Source: Dunaliella salina
Lineage: Eukaryota > Chlorophyta > Chlorophyceae > Chlamydomonadales > Dunaliellaceae
DNA: 11,015 nt
Assembly (NCBI GenBank): GCA_002284615.2
Contig: MU069634.1
Coordinates: 207,647-218,661 of the forward strand
Direction: 5' to 3'
A model generated the notes under the pieces. That model made no database searches and had not been told where the DNA came from. It worked only from the letters and a program-made list of their open reading frames with translations. Positions within the stretch are counted from its first letter, which is position 1, and every line of letters starts with the position of its first letter. Positions 6,441 to 11,015 of this stretch are shown here, piece by piece. The position numbers and the translations under genes are program-made.

Positions 6441-6603
6441 TCTTGTGGGTGAGATTATCTATACTGCCCATACTTTCGAGCAATTCAGAAAATTAGGGAT
6501 TGATCCTCAAAGATCTACCTTACCTGCACATAGGTTCATGCCCATTCTGTACAAGCTTACCTCAGCCAGGCATGCCATCAAAAACAGAAGCACTCATCGT
6601 TAA
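6441..6603 (+). mobile_element. LINE-B copy, 3' part of split tail (with right TSD)
   Basis: After the duplication the frame reads VGEIIYTAHTFEQFRKLGI, DPQRS, then YKLTSARHAIKNRS and a TAA at 6601-6603. IIYTAHT..F.KLGI..Q corresponds to GTIYN.YTI.PLINLGL..QKA of LINE-A, the conserved end of the element protein. Joining the halves by removing the insert leaves the frame four bases short, so small deletions occurred as well. Confidence 0.7.
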
Positions 6604-6790
6604 CCTGTTGCCCTGGAGCACCGCATCGCTAGAAGCCCACCAGATCCAATTCAATTTCCCTCTCATCTTCTGATGAGGGAGACCCATGGCTCTTTAAGCA
6701 CATATGCCTCCCTTTCCTTGAGTGATGTTAAAGGGACGACTCTCACTCTGCCCGTGTGGTTTTTCTTTTTTTCTTTTCTTTTGACGCAAG
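6604..6790 (+). mobile_element. LINE-B 3' UTR and tail
   Basis: Directly after the LINE-B stop, 6662-6760 matches the insert at 6214-6440 (CTCCCTTTCCTTGAGTGATG, CTCACTCTGCCCGTGTGG) and ends with TTTTTCTTTTTTTCTTTTCTTTT. This is what ties the short repeat to LINE-B. Confidence 0.65.
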
Positions 6791-7146
6791 ATGTCGGTGG
6801 GCTGGCAGTGGCGTGTTGAAGTTTGGATGATCCAGGGGTAGCCAGCGAGCTCGTGGTTGAGGAGTCCAAATCAGTCTTTGCACACCTAGTGCTTTTCTGT
6901 CGTTAAATTTTTAGACATCGGTTTGCATGGAGTAGGAAGGTTGGGCTAGGTTAGGTGCAGTATGAAACCAGTGTGCTTCCAGTAAGAAATATGGCGAGCA
7001 CTTACAATAGATTTGGCTAGTGATTAAGCCAACTCATGCAAGCATTGCAGCTGCCAGTGAGGCCTCTCCAGTTGGGCAAGGGCCATTGTGGAGACTCTCT
7101 TGGAGTACTCAGCGCATGCACCCAAAAGACATGGTCATGGCTTGGA
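6791..7146. other. Unassigned stretch
   Basis: No frame with protein-like content, repeat or RNA gene was recognised here. GTTGGGCTAGGTTAGGTG at 6940-6957 is slightly repetitive but too short to class. Confidence 0.4.
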
Positions 7147-7320
7147 CTAAAGTAAGTGAGTGTGTACATACAGTCATGTCCAAGAGGGTCAGAAGACCTT
7201 TCTACTGAGACCATGCACCATTTGTGGAGGGCTGATTGGATGTGAGGAGGTGTGATCCGTGTGTTCCAGATTTGATGACATTTTCGTTTCGGGCAGAGAG
7301 ATGTTTTTGTTGGGCCTTCA
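7147..7320 (+). repeat. About 165-bp direct repeat, copy 1
   Basis: Blocks AAAGTAAGTG, CAAGAGGGT, GAGACCATGCACCATTT, GGAGGGCTGAT and GCAGAGAGATGTTTTTGTTGGGCCT recur in order at 7665-7825. Neither strand gives a conserved frame in both copies, so it appears to be non-coding. Confidence 0.7.
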
Positions 7321-7329
7321 GCAAGCTCC

Positions 7330-7446
7330 ATGGAACGACTCTATTTCCCCACGTGTAATCTCTGTGATGCCCGAGGTGATGAGCAGGATGAACAACATGT
7401 TATTTCCAAGCGTACTCATCCTCAGGTCTGTCCTCTCCGGCGTTAA
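7330..7446 (+). mobile_element. Zinc-finger fragment resembling an RT-element C-terminus
   Basis: The plus-strand frame MERLYFPTCNLCDARGDEQ, DEQHVISKRTHPQVCPLRR ends in TAA at 7444-7446. It has C at 7354 and 7363, H at 7396 and C at 7429, spaced C-x2-C-x10-H-x10-C with acidic residues (DEQDEQHV) before the His. The zinc-binding region after the reverse transcriptase of many plant and algal LINEs has this look (C.LC......DE.HV...C). It differs from the CPLC knuckle of LINE-A/B and so would come from another element type. It lies alone between two direct repeats; no RT motif is nearby. Confidence 0.42.
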
Positions 7447-7664
7447 TTAGATTCTCTGTTCTATGGCTCCCCTCTCTCTTTATTGCATCTTTCTTCTTAG
7501 TTGGCTCCTTACTTGCCTGCCATTCACCACGTGCAGTGTTATCACATGCGTTCCTTCACGAATCAAAACAACAAAAAAGCTTTATGAATCTCTTCATGAA
7601 CTTCTCCTTTTTTATGAACAGGCTAGCAGTCAGTCGTTTAGACTGGAACAGACTCACCTGTAAC

Positions 7665-7825
7665 CTAACGTAAAGTAAGTGTTGTACGTACATTTAAGTT
7701 CAAGAGGGTTAAAACCTTTCTGTTGAGACCATGCACCATTTATGGAGGGCTGATCGAATGTGATCTGTGTGCTAGATTTGTTTACATTGTCACTCCTGGC
7801 AGAGAGATGTTTTGTTGGGCCTCCA
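7665..7825 (+). repeat. About 165-bp direct repeat, copy 2
   Basis: Diverged partner of 7147-7320, missing a few short blocks. The two copies are about 345 bases apart. Confidence 0.7.
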
Positions 7826-8112
7826 GGCGTGAGAGGAAGCCCTAATTTTAGTTGCTGTATCCTGGGCAGATGGCTGGATGGTAGCGTGAATGCTGCCTGC
7901 TAGGCTGCTTCATAAGCTTGAAGCAGGGTATGAATTTGTCTACAGTGGTCATGCCAATGCACTTGCCGTACACACACGTACTCATTTTGCAAACCTTTTC
8001 AAAATAATTAGTTTCTCACATTTGCATTACTTACACACTCATGAGTGAGGTTAATATTTCATACATGCATGTTGACGCACTACCCAAGGCCCTTTACCTA
8101 TACAAATCAACA

Positions 8113-8113
<1 letters not shown>
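7826..8113. other. Unassigned stretch before microsatellite
   Basis: No gene or known repeat is seen. It is moderately AT-rich and leads into the AC tract. Confidence 0.4.

Positions 8114-8182
<69 letters not shown>
8114..8182. repeat. (AC)n microsatellite
   Basis: A perfect AC dinucleotide run of 69 bases. Downstream to about 8340 the sequence stays enriched in degenerate CACA and TGCATGCA words, consistent with decayed repeat expansion. Confidence 0.97.
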
Positions 8183-8183
<1 letters not shown>

Positions 8184-9068
8184 CGTACGAGCCCCCGGTG
8201 CTGAAACATCATTACGTATGCACACATACATGCTTGCACACAATTGCTCACATGGGTAGCATGCACATGCACAAGTGGACAAGAGGCGAAAGCGTACGTG
8301 CACACCCTCGTGCAAATGTACACAAGTGCATGCAAATGCATGAACATCTAGATAATAATCAATTTTGACTTTTTCGCACATGTACGCACAGCCCCAAATA
8401 ATTGCTTCTCCATCAGCTGAAATTCTTATGCACAGGCCAAAAAAGCTCTTTTGCATTATTTATTTGCGGTACATACAGGCACATTCAGAGGTGATCACTT
8501 CAGACATTTGTGACCATATCAGGTGGCCACATCAGATGTGTCAGGTTCCTTCTTGAGGTCAACACCTCCTAATGGTAACCTCATATTGCCAGTTGGCATG
8601 ATGTCTGTCTGAGGGTTGGTAAGTTGGAGGTCAAAAATGACATTCTTACGTGTAAAGTATGAATTTGATCATGCGCTAAGTGATGAACCCTGGGTTGATC
8701 AGTTGGGGGGTTTGGCAAGATAAGGTGGCCAACAGTCTGACAAATTTTGAGGTTTGATGCACTGTTTGAACGAGCATTTGCCTGTAGAAGAAAAGGCTGG
8801 GAGGGGTAGCATCTGCACTTCAACCGCCTGTCCCGCCTGTCCTCCTGGGGCGCCCAGGCTCGCACGATTGTCTGCAAATGATGATGGGGAAGGACAAGAG
8901 ACCATCGGCGGGGAAGTCAGGGTGGTTGTAAGGGGTTTATCATTATCAGTGGTGTCAGGGGGGTGTCAAGAGACCCTTTTTGGTATAGGGTATACAGTTC
9001 TACGGACTGACAATTTTGAGTCCGCCAACAATTTGATAAAATTTTAACTTCGTGAGCAGTTCTGGTTT
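8183..9068. other. Unassigned stretch, no gene recognised
   Basis: Frames on both strands of 8581-8905 overlap without a recognisable motif. GGGTTGATCAGT at 8692-8703 is the inverse of part of the direct repeats at 9069-9123. A GC-richer patch lies at 8820-8870. Confidence 0.4.
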
Positions 9069-9123
9069 CTGGTACTGATCAACCCTGGAAAAAAACCTTG
9101 TGCTGGTACTGATCAACCCTGGA
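9069..9123 (+). repeat. 21-bp direct repeat pair (34-bp period)
   Basis: CTGGTACTGATCAACCCTGGA occurs identically at 9069-9089 and 9103-9123, each around a TGATCA palindrome. Small local duplication. Confidence 0.8.
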
Positions 9124-9389
9124 TATACAGGTGCAGGCATTGGTGACTAGAAGTTTTTCAAGGAAGTTCCTTTTAGAAGGGGCCATGTTCCAATCCATCA
9201 TTACACATCATGCCAATGAAGGCATTCAAAGGACAACAGTTTTTGAATCATACCCCAATTTGCAATAGAAGAGCTAGGTCATGACCAAGGCCGAGTCAGA
9301 AACCAACCCAGCAAGTTCGGGTAACCAAGAGTACCAAGCATTCTCTCGCCTACAGAAGTCAGCGCTTGGCTCTTGTCTTCAGTTTTACA

Positions 9390-10509
9390 TTTCTACTGGT
9401 CCAGATCGCCATCCTACAAATGTAAATGTTTGAACATCAAATCTGGGCGCTGCAGTGGGACACCCATTGTTTGCGTACCGGAGCAAAACCTCCTGGTCTG
9501 CTCCATCATATGAGGAAAGTTTGTCAAGAGGGTTTTTGAAGCAGGGTCGCCCAAAAGAGTTGAGCATTTTTGTATGGAATGCACAGATCCTGTGAACCTG
9601 CTTGCAGCAACGCCTCACAACACTCCGGCAACCCTCCCCGCCGTGCCGCATGCAATAGTGGCGTTTTTCCTCCTTCATCTGCAGTCTTTTTCAAGCAGAT
9701 CCTCATTAGCTCTGTTTCTAACTCTCCCCTATAGGCTAGCTGTGTCTAGTGAATGTTCTGAGGGCCTTCTGGTGAGGCCACTGCTACCTTGCTAGCTCGC
9801 TAGCTTGTTAGTTAGTGGACCTTCCCTTAACGCACGCGGCCTCTGGTCTGCGTAGGCTTTTCTTTTCTTTTCTTTCTAGCAGGAGACACAACAATGGCAG
9901 CATGATTGCTTGAACCGGCCCAATTCCAGCATGCACTCTGTAGTGCTGTCTCTCTGAACTTGGTACGCACATCATTAGAGCACTGCAGACAGCAACAGCT
10001 GTACTGCCCCCAATGTACTGAACAAAGCAGCACAATGCAATGGCGTTAACCCCTCATTGTCCAGAAAAACAACGTTGCCCACAATTGGAGAAGTAGGAAA
10101 CAAGGAATTTCTCAATGCATGACAAGCAGTCCTCCATACATGCTGCAAAAAATGCCTCTTGGACAGCAGCTAGATCAGCGCGCACATCCCCTCTGCCCAG
10201 GAGATACACAACAAACTCAAGGTGGCATCCATGTGCCGCAATTTCAATTGGGGTACATGTCCCTAAACATGGTCTTGTCGCAGAGGCATCTAGACACAGC
10301 AGGTGAAGCATTACAACGCAAGCCGTGAAACCCACTGCTGCTACGATGCAGGTAGCCCCATAGCATTTTGGCCACGATATGGGCAGAAATTGAGCCCTGA
10401 GGTTGGGGTCCTCAGCCAGCGCCAGAGTGCCCTGGCTTGCTTGCAGGAAGGACTGCAGGAAGGAGCGCTCAGCTGGGCTTTCCACACAGAAGAGGATGTA
10501 CAGCAAGAT
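9390..10509 (-). pseudogene. Ankyrin-repeat protein gene remnant, frameshifted and interrupted
   Basis: Sense reads downward from 10509. The first frame (to about 10084) gives CTPIEIAAHGCHLEFVVYLL, preceded by CYGATCIVAAVGFTACVVML and followed by AFFAACMEDCLSCIEKFL: three ankyrin-like helix-turn-helix units. One frame over, LDNEGLTPLHCAAL..GAVQLLLSA (10085-9975) is a clear ankyrin unit with the TPLH motif. In the third frame TKFRETALQSACWN..NHAAIVV follows (to 9879), then a 152-bp insert. It continues as ANEDLLEKD and, after another shift, GGKTPLLHAARRGG..CCEALLQAGS (about 9660-9570); the end is uncertain. Ankyrin repeats mediate protein binding; the partner is unknown. CCCGCGCAG before 10509 could be a splice acceptor. 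At least three single-base-type shifts cannot be explained by introns, so pseudogene or draft errors. Confidence 0.68.
9721..9872 (+). mobile_element. 152-bp LINE-A 3' end inserted in the ankyrin gene
   Basis: Plus strand: CTCCCCTATAGGCTAGCTGTGTCTAGTG, the repeated TAGCTCGCTAGC block, GGACCTTCCCTTAA, CTGCGTAGGCTTTTC and a CTTTT tail align with the 3' UTR of the LINE-A insertion (reverse complement of 3289-3430). TTTCTA at 9715-9720 recurs at 9873-9878. Removing the insert lines up NHAAIVV.. with ..NRANEDLLEKD in the ankyrin reading. Confidence 0.68.
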
Positions 10510-10717
10510 CTGCGCGGGAGCATGTTTTCAAGAGCCAAGTTTGAAGGAAATTGAGATGAGGTAACGAAAGCACGGGAACTGGAAAAATAGAAAGAAGACT
10601 GGAATTACACCAGCTCATTGCAGAACAGCAGGTGGGTGCAAGCTCTAGATAGGGCTCAGGAGAAATTGCTCAGCTTGCCTCGGCAGGTAGCATCCAATCT
10701 CACTGTTTGGTTCATGG
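10510..10717. other. Unassigned stretch
   Basis: Upstream side of the ankyrin remnant. No further ankyrin unit was recognised in any minus-strand frame, so this may be an intron or flanking DNA. Confidence 0.35.
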
Positions 10718-10797
10718 ACTATGGCTCGTGTCAGAGCCATTTCGTCCCATGCAGGTTACTATGGCTCGTGTCAAAGCCATTTCGTCCCATGCAGTTT
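10718..10797 (+). repeat. 40-bp tandem duplication
   Basis: Two adjacent 40-bp units differ at two positions (38/40). In the first unit ATGGCTC and GAGCCAT form a 7-bp stem with a 6-base loop; in the second one of the changes shortens this stem to 6 bp. Confidence 0.9.
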
Positions 10798-11015
10798 CGG
10801 GGGATTACAGCATTGATTCCAGAAAACGCATTGCGCAAGGACACTGCACCAAACCCCTGATCAGCAGTGACCAAATGAAGGCTGTAAACCATGGCAAGAA
10901 TTGACATTGCCTACCCTGGATGCTCAATAATGCGGTGCAATAATGCTTCAGAGCACGCGCTCAAGAGTGCGCTTCTGCACGCGCATGCTGTGAGAAGCAC
11001 ATGTAAGCAGGCTCT
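10798..11015. other. Unassigned right end
   Basis: No gene or repeat shared with the rest of the window was seen. The last 70 bases are rich in GCGC and CACGCG words but do not form a long hairpin. Confidence 0.4.

Noticed and set aside
8041..8456. Several long open frames across the AC tract (poly Thr-His or Cys-Val)
   Set aside because: They are translations of the microsatellite; no sequence outside it supports coding.
8581..9047. Overlapping frames on both strands around 8581-9047
   Set aside because: No domain signature was seen and the two strands are open over the same bases, which suggests chance.
9860..9880. Plus-strand 3' splice site (pyrimidine run then CTAG)
   Set aside because: The pyrimidine run is the LINE-A tail and the AG comes from the target duplication; the interrupted gene runs on the other strand.
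1..11015. tRNA, rRNA, CRISPR array, bacterial promoter or operon signals
   Set aside because: No cloverleaf, conserved rRNA segment or regularly spaced repeat array was recognised, and the context is eukaryotic.

Overview
This window looks like nuclear DNA of a eukaryote. It has long (AC)n microsatellites, no bacterial gene packing or operons, splice-like junctions, and many decayed non-LTR retrotransposon (LINE) copies. The runs of N inside a C homopolymer at 811-837 point to draft-quality base calls. I cannot name the species. Base composition is mixed and no host gene is intact, so an alga or other protist is only a guess.

The dominant content is LINE debris from elements with a C-terminal restriction-like endonuclease (RLE). 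I recognise two related families, named here LINE-A and LINE-B (my labels). The evidence is shared protein motifs: a CPLC zinc knuckle, an RHN motif, an (R)PD / (L/I)E motif pair of PD-(D/E)XK type, and a tail with a GV(A/G)GTIYN-like motif followed by an LGL/LGI motif. By position: 665-1075 LINE-A (-); 1076-1240 LINE-A remnant (+); 1396-1575 LINE-B 3' ends in inverted array; 2550-3066 LINE-B (-) split by a 108-bp insert; 3135-3288 plus 4465-4548 one LINE-A copy (+) split by a 1176-bp LINE-A insertion (-) at 3289-4464; 4549-4672 LINE-B 3' end (+); 5847-5966 RLE fragment (-); 6079-6790 LINE-B (+) split by a 227-bp LINE-B 3' end. Several inserts carry target-site duplications visible by eye (13/13, 14/15 and 11/13 bases). 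The inserts all end, in sense orientation, in a (CTTTT)n-like pyrimidine tail, so the short interspersed repeats are best read as severely 5'-truncated LINE 3' ends.

The middle (4673-5840) holds two short protein-like stretches with splice-site-like borders on opposite strands (4818-4952 minus, 5152-5303 plus) and two sets of diverged direct repeats. From 7147 to 7825 a 165-bp direct repeat pair flanks a zinc-finger fragment resembling the zinc-binding region of a different kind of reverse-transcriptase element. 7826-9385 is mostly unassigned, with a second (AC)n tract.

The right end (9390-10509, minus strand) is an ankyrin-repeat gene remnant. Ankyrin signatures continue across at least three frames, and a 152-bp LINE-A 3' end sits inside one repeat, so it is probably a pseudogene. 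No rRNA, tRNA, CRISPR array or intact protein-coding gene was found.
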